64,000 bases of DNA, from NCBI RefSeq assembly GCF_017104715.1, contig NZ_JAAGPI010000024.1, forward strand, positions 62,001 through 126,000. The letters are read 5' to 3'. Source of the DNA: Burkholderia sp. Ac-20365 (GTDB lineage: Bacteria; Pseudomonadota; Gammaproteobacteria; Burkholderiales; Burkholderiaceae). The translations under genes were made by a program, and so were the position numbers. Positions 36,468-44,754 of this stretch are shown piece after piece; position 1 is the first letter of the stretch, and each line of letters starts with the position of its first letter. The notes under the pieces are model-generated. The model ran no database searches. It was given only the letters and a program-made list of their open reading frames with translations, and was not told the origin of the DNA.

Positions 36468-36726
36468 GCGGAATGCAACGTCGTGCGATATGAGCCGGCC
36501 TCATGACACAGCGATGCTTTTGTTCCATGCGCCCGCCGTGGCCTTTAACCACATCGTCATGAGCTTTTTGCTAGATTGACGCTTTGCCCGATTCAGCCCG
36601 CTGTTCCGTTTTCCGCTGTTCCGTATCCATTCTGGTTTCTGCCGGCCGGCTTGCGCACTCAGGCAACCGGGGCGAACCCGTCGTCGTCAGAAGCCATCCA
36701 CGTTCACCTTCCGACAGGAGCTTCAC

Positions 36727-37257
36727 ATGGCACGCAACATCGAAATCAAGGCCCGCGCCCAGCAGTTCGAGCAGCTTCGCGAGCGCGCCGCTGCCCTTTC
36801 GCCTGACGCTCCGTTGATCTTTCGTCAGCAGGACTTTTTCTACGACGTGCCGCGCGGCCGCCTGAAGCTGCGCCAGTTCGACGACGGCACGCCCGCCGAA
36901 CTGATCTTCTATCAGCGCGACGACCGCGACGGCCCGAAGGCGTCGTACTACACGCGCAGCCCGGTGACGAACCCAGAAGCGATGCACTCGTTGCTCGCCA
37001 CTGCGCTGACCACGCGCGGCATCGTCTCGAAGGAACGGCACGTGTATATCGTCGGACGCACGCGGATTCATCTGGATCGCGTCGACGGTCTTGGCGACTT
37101 CATCGAACTCGAAGTCGTGCTCGCGCAGGATGACGACGAAGAAGGCGGCGAAAAGGAAGCGCACGCCGTGTTCGCGAAGCTCGGCGTGCCGGAATCGGAC
37201 CTCGTTGCGGTCGCGTATGTGGATATGCTGAATCAGGAGCCGCTGAAGGCAGCGTGA
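36727..37257 (+). CDS. CYTH-domain protein (class IV adenylate cyclase / thiamine-triphosphatase-like)
   Basis: A 176-residue single CYTH domain. The N-terminal NIEIKARA gives the E-x-E-x-K-type metal and phosphate site, with further conserved charged strands (RLKLRQF, ELIFYQRDD, RTRIHLDRVDGLGDFIELEVVL). CYTH proteins bind triphosphates, and members include CyaB-like cyclases and thiamine triphosphatases; the substrate of this one cannot be told. Starts after GACAGGAGCTTCAC. Convergent with the Lrp gene. Confidence 0.82.
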   Translation: MARNIEIKARAQQFEQLRERAAALSPDAPLIFRQQDFFYDVPRGRLKLRQFDDGTPAELIFYQRDDRDGPKASYYTRSPVTNPEAMHSLLATALTTRGIVSKERHVYIVGRTRIHLDRVDGLGDFIELEVVLAQDDDEEGGEKEAHAVFAKLGVPESDLVAVAYVDMLNQEPLKAA

Positions 37258-37276
37258 TGCTCCTCAAGCAGTGAAA

Positions 37277-37768
37277 TCAGACGTCGGCCGCGCCCGGCGT
37301 CAGATGACCAAGCGGCAGCGGGCCATTGCGCTTGAACGTCGTCAGCACGATGTTCGAGCGCACGCTGTCGACGCCCGGCACGCGCATCAGCTTTTTCATC
37401 ACGAACGACGACAGCGCGTTCAGATCCGGCGCCACGATGCGCAGCAGATAATCCGCATCGCCGACCACAGCGTGGCATTCCAGCACTTCGGGCAGCACGT
37501 CGATCTGCTGCTGGAACTGCTCGATGATCGAATCGCCGTGGTGTTTCAGTTTCAGGCTCGTGAAAGCCGTCACGCCGAGTCCCAGCTTTTCAGGCCGCAG
37601 CACGACGCGATAGCCGTCGACCACGCCGATCGACTCCAACCGCTGCAGGCGCCGCCCGATCTGCGACGGCGACAGCGGCACCTGTTCGCCCAGTTGCTGA
37701 TGCGTCGCGCGCCCGAAGCGCTGCAACACGTCCAACAGCGCCAGATCGAAGTGATCGAGTTCCAGCAT
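37277..37768 (-). CDS. Lrp/AsnC-family regulator divergent from phhA
   Basis: A 163-residue Lrp-type regulator with an N-terminal helix-turn-helix (LLDVLQRFGRATHQQLGEQVPLSPSQIGRRLQRL) and a C-terminal RAM ligand-binding domain (VLECHAVVGDADYLLRIVAPDL). Start ATG 37768 after CGGAGAATTC. It is divergent from phhA across 131 bases and so probably controls phenylalanine hydroxylation in response to an aromatic amino acid; this is inference from position. Confidence 0.87.
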   Translation of the reverse strand: MLELDHFDLALLDVLQRFGRATHQQLGEQVPLSPSQIGRRLQRLESIGVVDGYRVVLRPEKLGLGVTAFTSLKLKHHGDSIIEQFQQQIDVLPEVLECHAVVGDADYLLRIVAPDLNALSSFVMKKLMRVPGVDSVRSNIVLTTFKRNGPLPLGHLTPGAADV

Positions 37769-37899
37769 GTGAATTCTCCGCACCAAATAGCCTTTCGATG
37801 CACGATTATCGCATTTTCGCCGTGTGATTCGGAAAACTTGCGCCCTTTCCGTACGTTACCCGCTCTAGACTTGCATGATTACAACCATATCGGCAAGTC

Positions 37900-38790
37900 A
37901 TGTCAGTCCCGAACACCGCGAAGCTCAAGGAGCAATTCGACGCCGGCCTCGAAACCCGTGCCGACTTCACCATCGATCAGCCGATGCATCGCTACGGCGC
38001 GGTCGATCACGCGGTATGGAAACAGCTCTATACGCGGCAGACAGCGCTGCTCAAGGGGCGTGTGTGCGACGAGTTTCTGCAAGGCGTGGAGCGGCTGAAT
38101 CTGTCGCCGGAAAGCGTGCCGTCATTCGACGCGATCAACGAGCAACTGATGCCCGCCACCGGCTGGCGCATCGTCGCGGTGCCCGGCCTCGTGCCCGATC
38201 AGGTGTTCTTCGAGCATCTGGCGAACCGGCGCTTTCCTGTGACCTGGTGGATGCGACGCCCGGATCAGCTCGACTATCTGCAGGAGCCGGACTGCTTTCA
38301 CGATCTGTACGGCCACGTTCCGCTGCTGATCAACCCGGTTTTCGCCGACTACGTTCACGCATACGGCCGCGCGGCGCTCGCAGCGCACGACGCGAATGCA
38401 CTGCCGTTGCTTGCGCGTCTCTACTGGTACACCACCGAGTTCGGCCTGATCCGCGATGCCGCGAGTCCGAACGGCGTGAAAATCTATGGCGCGGGCATCG
38501 TGTCGAGCAAAGGTGAAACGCTCTACAGCCAGCTCAGCGACGCGCCCAATCGCATCGCGTTCGATCTCGAGCGCGTGATGCAGACGCAATACCGGATCGA
38601 CACGTTCCAGAAGACCTATTTCGTGATTGATGATTTCGCGCAACTGTTCGACGTCGCGAACACCGATTTCGCGCCGCTGCTCGCAAAGCTTGCGCACGCG
38701 ACGCCATTCCCCGCAGGCGAAGTGCGCGCAACCGACACCGTCATCACACGCGGCACCGGCGAAGGCTGGGCCACCGACGGCGACGTCTGA
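37900..38790 (+). CDS. phhA: Phenylalanine-4-hydroxylase
   Basis: PhhA converts phenylalanine to tyrosine using tetrahydropterin, oxygen and non-haem iron. The 296-residue protein has the iron ligands His134 and His139 in DCFHDLYGHVPLL and Glu180 in YWYTTEFGLI, the standard bacterial set. Length is in the usual range for the Chromobacterium and Pseudomonas enzymes. It is followed 90 bases later by phhB, which recycles the pterin cofactor. Confidence 0.96.
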   Translation: MSVPNTAKLKEQFDAGLETRADFTIDQPMHRYGAVDHAVWKQLYTRQTALLKGRVCDEFLQGVERLNLSPESVPSFDAINEQLMPATGWRIVAVPGLVPDQVFFEHLANRRFPVTWWMRRPDQLDYLQEPDCFHDLYGHVPLLINPVFADYVHAYGRAALAAHDANALPLLARLYWYTTEFGLIRDAASPNGVKIYGAGIVSSKGETLYSQLSDAPNRIAFDLERVMQTQYRIDTFQKTYFVIDDFAQLFDVANTDFAPLLAKLAHATPFPAGEVRATDTVITRGTGEGWATDGDV

Positions 38791-38880
38791 AGCGACGCGC
38801 TGCAACGCACGATCAACCGTGAAAAAATAGAAGCGCTGCGCTCGCAGCGTTAATGCGCACGGCATTTAAAAGGTGAGGCA

Positions 38881-39177
38881 ATGAACCAGAAACTTTCTTC
38901 CGAAGAACGCGCGACACAGGTCGCTCAACTCGATGGCTGGCAAAACGTCGAAGGCCGCGACGCAATCAAACGCCAGCTCAAATTCGCCGATTTCAACGAA
39001 GCATTCGGCTTCATGACGCGCGTCGCGATCAAGGCGCAGGAGATGGACCATCACCCGGAATGGTTCAACGTCTATAGCAATGTCGAGATCACGCTAGCGA
39101 CGCACGATGCAAATGGAATCACAGAACGGGATATCCAGCTCGCCCGTTTTATCGATGGAATTGCGGCTGGGAAATAA
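38881..39177 (+). CDS. phhB: Pterin-4-alpha-carbinolamine dehydratase
   Basis: PhhB dehydrates the 4a-hydroxy-pterin made by PhhA, regenerating the cofactor. The 98-residue protein contains the diagnostic motif EMDHHPEWFNVYSNVEITLATHD, with the paired histidines of the active site. ATG follows AAGGTGAGGCA. Second gene of the phhAB pair. Confidence 0.95.
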   Translation: MNQKLSSEERATQVAQLDGWQNVEGRDAIKRQLKFADFNEAFGFMTRVAIKAQEMDHHPEWFNVYSNVEITLATHDANGITERDIQLARFIDGIAAGK

Positions 39178-39263
39178 ACGGTAAAACGGGCACTTTCCCG
39201 CTCCAAAACCCTTAGAAAACCCGCATATGAAAGCGTTTTGCAGGTAATCAGGCCACCAAACCT

Positions 39264-39494
39264 TCACTTCGTTAGGCCATTTTTAAGGGACACGTAAGAA
39301 TCCCACGCGGCGCGGGCAATCTCGTCCAATGCTTCCTGCGACAGCGTGGTCTGTCGCTGTACAATCATCAGCGCATACGGCTTGGAGAGCGCGCTTGCCT
39401 CCTTGCACAGAACGAGTTCGTCACCGCTCGACGGCGAGCGGGATCGCCAGAAATTGATCGCGGCTTCCAGTTCGTAGATCGTAATATCGGACAT
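39264..39494 (-). CDS. Small DUF3717-type protein
   Basis: A 76-residue protein of unknown function (MSDITIYELEAAINFWRSRS...) that I recognise as a conserved betaproteobacterial family, DUF3717. It has an acidic-aromatic N-terminus, one Cys and a helical C-terminus; no signal peptide or membrane helix. The start at 39494 was chosen over a longer frame because the upstream 31 residues look unrelated. Its start region lies back to back with the response regulator gene. Confidence 0.75.
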   Translation of the reverse strand: MSDITIYELEAAINFWRSRSPSSGDELVLCKEASALSKPYALMIVQRQTTLSQEALDEIARAAWDSYVSLKNGLTK

Positions 39495-39610
39495 GGCTGG
39501 CTGATCTTTCGAAGGCCGCATCGAACGGAACTTCGCACGGCATTCTGTGCAGCAGGCGCCCCGGCGAACCGCGTGCCTCTTGCCCAACCCATTGTACTTG
39601 AGCGAAACCC

Positions 39611-40297
39611 ATGCGACTCCTTCTGATCGAAGACGACCGCCCTATTGCGCGCGGCATCCAAAGCAGTCTCGAACAAGCCGGCTTCACGGTCGACATGGTC
39701 CACGACGGCATCTTCGCCGAACAGGCCCTCACACAAAACCGCCATGAGCTGGTGATCCTCGATCTGGGCCTGCCCGGTATCGACGGCATGACGCTGCTCT
39801 CGCGTTTCCGCCAGAGCAACCGTCACACGCCCGTGATCGTGCTGACCGCACGCGACGAACTGAACGACCGCGTGCAAGGCCTCAATTCCGGCGCCGACGA
39901 CTACATGCTCAAGCCGTTCGAACCCGCTGAGCTCGAAGCGCGCATCCGCGCCGTGATGCGCCGCAGCGGACCGCACGGCGACATGCCGCGTCCGGAAGTG
40001 TCGCTCGGCGGCGTGCGCCTGTCGGGTGTCGATCGCCGTATCTTCAACGACGACAAGCCGCTCGAACTGTCGCCGCGCGAATTCGCGGTGCTCGAAATGC
40101 TGCTGCTGCGTCATGGCCGCGTCGTCAGCAAGGCGCAACTGCAGGATCACCTGACGCACTTCGGCGGCGACCTCGGCGATACGGCAATCGAAGTCTATGT
40201 GCACCGCGTGCGCAAAAAGCTCGAAAACTGCCGCGTCGAAATCGTCACGGTGCGCGGTTTCGGCTATCTGCTCCAGGAAATCCGCCAGACGTCATAA
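39611..40297 (+). CDS. OmpR/PhoB-family response regulator (TctD/QseB type)
   Basis: A 228-residue response regulator. The receiver domain has the acidic pocket at residues 8-9 (IEDD), phosphoacceptor Asp51 in VILDLGLPG, and Lys in YMLKPFEP. A C-terminal winged helix (LELSPREFAVLEMLLLRHGRVVSK..., VHRVRKKLENCRVEIVTVRGFGY) binds DNA. It precedes the sensor kinase gene, separated by 194 bases that contain a large hairpin. Confidence 0.92.
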   Translation: MRLLLIEDDRPIARGIQSSLEQAGFTVDMVHDGIFAEQALTQNRHELVILDLGLPGIDGMTLLSRFRQSNRHTPVIVLTARDELNDRVQGLNSGADDYMLKPFEPAELEARIRAVMRRSGPHGDMPRPEVSLGGVRLSGVDRRIFNDDKPLELSPREFAVLEMLLLRHGRVVSKAQLQDHLTHFGGDLGDTAIEVYVHRVRKKLENCRVEIVTVRGFGYLLQEIRQTS

Positions 40298-40344
40298 TGG
40301 TCGTTGAGACCGTTGTGGTCTGACGGCGTCCGGGTCGTACGACG

Positions 40345-40383
40345 GGCGGCCGCAAGCGCATGTATGTATGCGCGGCGGCCGCC
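40345..40383 (+). other. Large two-tier hairpin between the response regulator and kinase genes
   Basis: GGCGGCCGC pairs with GCGGCCGCC and, inside, GCGCAT pairs with ATGCGC around loop GTATGT, separated by a small internal loop. The total of 15 base pairs is very stable. It sits midway in the 194-base gap and is not followed by T, so it may block a nuclease or attenuate the downstream gene. Confidence 0.6.
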
Positions 40384-40491
40384 TGTGTCATTCAGCCCGG
40401 CGGCAGTCGCCAGATAGTCCGCATTTGAAGCGAAGTTTGTAGGTATGCCGGGCGCCGTGGATGGCGTCGGCCTTTTACCGCGGGTTCGATC

Positions 40492-41994
40492 ATGACTTAT
40501 CCCGCCGCGAATAGCCTGCGTCGCCAGTTGCTGCGCCGGCTCGCCGCTCCCCTTTCGCTGCTCGCGCTGATGAGCGGCCTCATCGCGTACTGGCTCGCGT
40601 GGCAATACACGCAGCATGTGGTCGACCGTTCGCTTGCCGATCTCGCCACTGCCATTTCGAAGCAGATCCAGATTGCCGGCCCCGACGCGCCGATCACCGT
40701 GCCGCCGCTCGCGCAGGCAATGTTCTCCGATCCCGTCGAACAACTGGTGTATCGCATCAGCAATGGCGAAACAGAAATAGCAGGCGATCCGAAACTGCCG
40801 CTGCAAGGCACCAACGTGCGCCGCATGCACTATGCGTACGTGTTCGAAACGCAGCACGAAGGCACCGCCGTGCGCGTCGCGCAGGTTCGCGTCGATCAGC
40901 CGACGGGCAATCCCGTCGTCATCGAAGTCGGCCAGCCTGTGCATCATCGCTTTCGGATCGCTGCTGAATTTCTGGTCGCGATCATGATGCCGCTGCTGCT
41001 GTTGCTGCTCGCAGGCTGGGTGATCGTCTGGCGCGTCGTGAACCAGCAATTGAACCCGCTGACCGATCTCGCCGATTCGCTGAACCGGCAGACGCACACG
41101 TCGCTGGAACCCGTCGACGAAACCTTTGTTCCCGTCGAGATCCGTCCGCTGACGGGCGCGCTGAACGGTCTGCTCGACCGCCTGAAAGCCGCGCTCGATG
41201 CGCAGCGCAAATTCATCGCCGACGCTGCGCATCAGTTGCGCACGCCGCTCACGGCCATCAAGCTGCATGCGGAACAGGCCGCCATTGCGCGCGATCCGCA
41301 TCAGACACTCGCTGCCGTAAAAGAGCTGCGCGCGGCCGCAGATCGCGCGGTACGTCTGTCGAATCAGTTGCTGTCACTTGCACGCGCCGAGCCGGGTGAA
41401 CAGGCCGCGCGCTTCGTGAATCTCGATGTCGCATCGCTCGCGTTCGATACCGGCGCCGAATGGGTGCCGCGCGCGCTTGCCGTGCATGTCGACCTGGGTT
41501 TTCAGCGGCTCGACGATCCGTCGAACGATCATCCGCTGATTGCGCGCGGCAACCCCGTGCTGCTGCGCGAAGTGATCGCGAACCTGCTCGATAACGCATT
41601 GAAATACGTGCCGCCGTCGCGCATGAACGGCGCGCGTATCACGATGACGGTCGCGCAGACGGTCGTGGACGGCGTCGCGATGGCGGAAGTCACCGTCGAG
41701 GACAACGGCCCCGGCGTGCCGCAAAAGCAGCAACCCGATCTGTTCAAACGCTTCTTCCGCGGCGACGGACAGGGCTTGAGCGACGGCAGCGTCGATGGCG
41801 GTGCAGGTCTCGGCCTCGCCATCGTGCATGACATCATGGCGCTGCATCGCGGCAGCGTGCATTACGAAGATGCTGCCGAGGGCGGTGCACGCTTTATCGT
41901 GCGTGTACCTGTCGCGACGGGCGCCGTGCTGCGCGAGCGCGAACCCGTGCGCGAGACAAAAAAACCGGCGCATCATGCGCCGGTCGATCCCTGA
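40492..41994 (+). CDS. Sensor histidine kinase (TctE/QseC type)
   Basis: A 500-residue membrane kinase. Two transmembrane helices (about residues 19-38 and 161-180) flank a periplasmic sensor of the 2CSK_N type, followed by a HAMP region, the phosphoacceptor His247 in ADAAHQLRTPLTAIKLHAEQ, the N-box NLLDNALKYVPP and G-boxes VEDNGPGVPQ and GGAGLGLAIV. It pairs with the upstream response regulator. Related systems sense organic acids or quorum signals, but the signal here is unknown. The 3' coding end overlaps, on the other strand, a terminator for the SET gene. Confidence 0.92.
   Translation: MTYPAANSLRRQLLRRLAAPLSLLALMSGLIAYWLAWQYTQHVVDRSLADLATAISKQIQIAGPDAPITVPPLAQAMFSDPVEQLVYRISNGETEIAGDPKLPLQGTNVRRMHYAYVFETQHEGTAVRVAQVRVDQPTGNPVVIEVGQPVHHRFRIAAEFLVAIMMPLLLLLLAGWVIVWRVVNQQLNPLTDLADSLNRQTHTSLEPVDETFVPVEIRPLTGALNGLLDRLKAALDAQRKFIADAAHQLRTPLTAIKLHAEQAAIARDPHQTLAAVKELRAAADRAVRLSNQLLSLARAEPGEQAARFVNLDVASLAFDTGAEWVPRALAVHVDLGFQRLDDPSNDHPLIARGNPVLLREVIANLLDNALKYVPPSRMNGARITMTVAQTVVDGVAMAEVTVEDNGPGVPQKQQPDLFKRFFRGDGQGLSDGSVDGGAGLGLAIVHDIMALHRGSVHYEDAAEGGARFIVRVPVATGAVLREREPVRETKKPAHHAPVDP
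41958..41984 (-). terminator. Leftward intrinsic terminator inside the 3' end of the kinase gene
   Basis: Read on the minus strand ACCGGCGC pairs with GCGCCGGT over a five-base loop, followed by seven to eight T (plus-strand A-run 41958-41964). It lies in kinase codons near the C-terminus and would end the leftward SET-gene transcript. The plus strand has no T-run here. Confidence 0.7.
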
Positions 41995-42009
41995 AGAACT
42001 GCGTGACGC

Positions 42010-42040
42010 GTGCGCTGCTTCCAGTCAGAAAGCAGCGCAC
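42010..42040. other. Stem-loop between the kinase and SET genes
   Basis: GTGCGCTGCTT pairs perfectly with AAGCAGCGCAC over a nine-base loop, in the gap between the convergent genes. On the plus strand it is followed by TCTGATCACTTTTTC, so it may end the kinase transcript weakly. Confidence 0.55.
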
Positions 42041-42045
42041 TCTGA

Positions 42046-42540
42046 TCACTTTTTCTTCTTCGCTTTCTTGTCGTCTTTCTTTTCGTCCTTCTTGTCCGGC
42101 GCAGCGAGCATCGTGCCGCGGCACTTGCGCGCGCCGCAGCGGCACTCGTATTCCTTCTTCAGCTTCTTCGTCTGACGCGCGTCGATCACGAGACCGTAGT
42201 CGTAGAACAGCTCTTCGCCCGCTTCGATGTTGCGCAGCGCGTCGATATACACGTGGCCGTCGATCTCTTCCGCTTCGCAGTTCGGCGCGCACGAGTGGTT
42301 GATCCAGCGCGCACTGTTGCCCTTGATCTTGCCGTCGATCACGTCGCCGCTGTCGAGCGCGAAGTAGAACGTGTGATTGGGTTCGTCGGGATTATGGGGA
42401 TGCCGCCGCAGCGCTTCCTTCCACGAAATCCGTTCGCCCTTGTATTCGATCAACCGCTCGCCGGCTGCGATCGCTTCGAGTGCAAACACGCCTTTGCCGT
42501 GCACGCCCGATTGACGCACAGCGATCCTGCGTGAACTCAT
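42046..42540 (-). CDS. SET-domain protein lysine methyltransferase-like, with Lys-rich tail
   Basis: A 164-residue protein that is almost entirely a SET domain, the AdoMet-dependent lysine methyltransferase fold of eukaryotic histone writers. It has the GKGVFA turn (15-20), the catalytic NHSCAPN (81-87), the pseudoknot partner ELFYDYG (110-116) and post-SET-like cysteines C133, C135 and C140 that with C84 or C88 could bind zinc. From about residue 149 the tail is made almost only of Lys and Asp/Glu (KKDEKKDDKKAKKKK). The target is unknown; ribosomal or nucleoid proteins, or its own tail, are possible. Confidence 0.88.
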   Translation of the reverse strand: MSSRRIAVRQSGVHGKGVFALEAIAAGERLIEYKGERISWKEALRRHPHNPDEPNHTFYFALDSGDVIDGKIKGNSARWINHSCAPNCEAEEIDGHVYIDALRNIEAGEELFYDYGLVIDARQTKKLKKEYECRCGARKCRGTMLAAPDKKDEKKDDKKAKKKK

Positions 42541-42645
42541 TGAATCAATCCTTGTAGAACGGTGGATGAGCAAACTCTTGTTCGCCGATGCCCCTGCGTT
42601 TGACGCGCTATGACAGATACGCGGCTTTTCTGACGCAGATAGCAA

Positions 42646-42670
42646 ACGCGGCGCCTTGCTGGCGCCGCGT
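42646..42670 (-). terminator. Possible terminator of the flavin oxidoreductase gene
   Basis: ACGCGGCGCC pairs perfectly with GGCGCCGCGT over a five-base loop. On the minus strand it is followed by only TTTG, so termination would be weak. Confidence 0.4.
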
Positions 42671-42804
42671 CGACATGCGACGCACACGGCGTCACAACCG
42701 AAATCCTACACGGATGATGTGACTTCGTTCAACCGTCTTAAGTGCAGATCCACATTGCATGCGCACGACATGAGGATTCTTTTGCTGAAGATCGCACGTT
42801 GCGC

Positions 42805-43917
42805 TCAGCGCTGCCCGAACGAAATGTCGCCGAACAACGCCTTCTGATCGCGCGGTTGCGAGCGCCAGTATTGCGGCGGAGCGTCGACTGTCGCGCCGAG
42901 TTTCGCGGCTGCGTGCCACGGCCAACGCGGATCGTAGAGCATCGCGCGCGCCATCGCGATCAGATCCGCGTCGCCCTCTTCGATCAGCTCGTTCGCGTGA
43001 TCGGGGTCCGTGATCAGACCGACGGCCATCGTCGTCATCCCAGTTGCTTCCTTCACCGCTTTCGCGAACGGCACCTGATAGCCCGGCTCGAGCGGTATCT
43101 TCTGCAACGGCGATACGCCGCCCGACGACACGTCGATCCAGTCGCAGCCGCGCTTCTTCAGTTCCTGCGCGAACGCGATCGTGTCTTCGATCGTGATGCC
43201 GCCGTCGACCCAGTCGACCGCCGACACGCGTGCGCCGACGGGTTTATCGGCGGGAAATGCGGCGCGCACGATGTCGAAGATTTCGAGCGGAAAACGCATG
43301 CGGTTTTCAAGCGAGCCGCCGTACTCGTCGCTACGCTGGTTCGCGAGCGGCGACAGGAACTGATGCAGCAGATAGCCGTGCGCAGCGTGCACTTCGAGTG
43401 CATCGATGCCGAGGCGCGCAGCACGCCGCGCCGTTGCCGCGAACGCTTCGCGGATGCGATTGAGACCCGCGTTGTCGAGCGCGAGCGGCGGCTCTTCGCC
43501 GGCCTTGTGCGGCAGCGCGGACGGCGCATGCGGCAGCCAGCCGCCGTCGGCGACGGTAATCAGCTGGCCGCCTTCCCATGGCACGTTGCTGGATGCCTTG
43601 CGTCCCGCGTGCGACAGCTGCATTGCGACATGCACTTTAGAGTGCTTGCGGATTGCAGCGAGCACGGGTTTCAGCGCTTCTTCCGTGACGTCGTCCCACA
43701 GGCCGAGATCGGCGGGCGTGATGCGGCCATCGGGTTCGACAGCAGTTGCCTCGATGCACAGCATGCCCGCGCCGGACAACGCGAGCGAGCCGAGATGGAT
43801 CATGTGCCATGCCGTCGCTTCGCCGCGTTCGGCGGAGTACTGACACATCGGTGATACGACGATGCGGTTTGGCAGCGTCACGCTACGCAGCGTGAGCGGT
43901 GTGAAAAGTGCGCTCAT
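42805..43917 (-). CDS. NADH:flavin oxidoreductase of the Old Yellow Enzyme family (YqjM-like)
   Basis: A 370-residue FMN-binding TIM-barrel ene-reductase. The segment VVSPMCQYSAERGEATAWH near residue 30 with Cys and the tyrosine after it is the YqjM-type FMN-modulating start, HAAHGYLLHQFLSPLANQRSDEYGG is the family signature, and HxxH-type substrate residues are in LSHAGRKAS. It probably reduces alpha,beta-unsaturated carbonyls and electrophiles with NAD(P)H. Start ATG 43917. Likely independent of the MOSC gene upstream by a 99-base gap. Confidence 0.9.
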   Translation of the reverse strand: MSALFTPLTLRSVTLPNRIVVSPMCQYSAERGEATAWHMIHLGSLALSGAGMLCIEATAVEPDGRITPADLGLWDDVTEEALKPVLAAIRKHSKVHVAMQLSHAGRKASSNVPWEGGQLITVADGGWLPHAPSALPHKAGEEPPLALDNAGLNRIREAFAATARRAARLGIDALEVHAAHGYLLHQFLSPLANQRSDEYGGSLENRMRFPLEIFDIVRAAFPADKPVGARVSAVDWVDGGITIEDTIAFAQELKKRGCDWIDVSSGGVSPLQKIPLEPGYQVPFAKAVKEATGMTTMAVGLITDPDHANELIEEGDADLIAMARAMLYDPRWPWHAAAKLGATVDAPPQYWRSQPRDQKALFGDISFGQR

Positions 43918-44016
43918 GGTGGTGGGATCACCCATCGAAACTCAAGAGCGATCGAGAATAGCACCGGGTCTGAAATGCTGCAGAGAGCCGTCGCGCGGGC
44001 TTTACCAGATGGCGGA

Positions 44017-44739
44017 TCAGTCAGGGTTGTGCGGCGTATCGAGGCGCTTCGACCACGATTCGACTTCACCGCTCTCGAGACGCTTTGCCGCCGTCTTGCG
44101 CCACGATGGCGAGAGCGTGTCGAGTTGTGCCATCTGTTCAAGCGCATGCCGGTCGTCGCGATCGACATAGAACACCCGCAACAGGCGTTCGATACTCCAC
44201 TGTGCGTGAGGACGCGCGAGCCGCTCGATCGTGTCGCCGGCACCGATTTCACCCGCTTCGAGCACACGGTAGTACCAGCCCGTGCGACGCGTGTTCTGCA
44301 CGGCGCGCGACATGTCGGCGCGCGCGAAACGCAGATTCAGTTTCCAGCAAGGTTGACGCGGCTGCGATACCTGTACGATCGCGCCTCCGATCCGGTACAC
44401 ATCGCCGACACAGACATCTGCTTCCGTCAGCCCGCACACGCTGATGTTTTCACCGAATGCGCCGCGTCCGTCGAGCGTCGCGAGACCAAGCGCGCCTGCT
44501 TGCCATTCGCTGCGCCACGTTGCGTAGTGATCGAACGGATAGTGATGCAGCGCCTTTTCCGGGCCGCCGTGATGCTTGAGTTCGGCTTGCTGATCACCTT
44601 CGAGTCCTGTTTCGCCGAGCCATACGCGGCCATCAACAGGCGTTTTGCCGATCGCGCTCGTCTTGCCGAAAAGGTCGTCGCCGAATGGCGCAATCGTGCC
44701 CGTCAGCACGGCATCGACAGTTAAAACGCGATGATCCAC
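44017..44739 (-). CDS. MOSC-domain protein (YiiM-like)
   Basis: A 240-residue MOSC domain protein. The first half has GLEGDQQAELKHHGGPEKALHHY, the family segment, and the conserved cysteine is in QPRQPCWKLNLRF, followed by a C-terminal three-alpha extension (ERLLRVFYVDRDD) seen in YiiM. MOSC proteins bind the molybdenum cofactor or take part in reduction of N-hydroxylated compounds. Start is GTG 44739, as no in-frame ATG is near; a weak ribosome-binding site makes the start uncertain. Fifteen bases after the amidotransferase gene, so probably one operon. Confidence 0.86.
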   Translation of the reverse strand: MDHRVLTVDAVLTGTIAPFGDDLFGKTSAIGKTPVDGRVWLGETGLEGDQQAELKHHGGPEKALHHYPFDHYATWRSEWQAGALGLATLDGRGAFGENISVCGLTEADVCVGDVYRIGGAIVQVSQPRQPCWKLNLRFARADMSRAVQNTRRTGWYYRVLEAGEIGAGDTIERLARPHAQWSIERLLRVFYVDRDDRHALEQMAQLDTLSPSWRKTAAKRLESGEVESWSKRLDTPHNPD

Positions 44740-44754
44740 AGGCGTGCCGTTCGT

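Noticed and set aside
36571..37164. Leftward 197-codon frame over the CYTH gene
   Set aside because: Antisense to a CYTH gene with clear motifs and ribosome-binding site.
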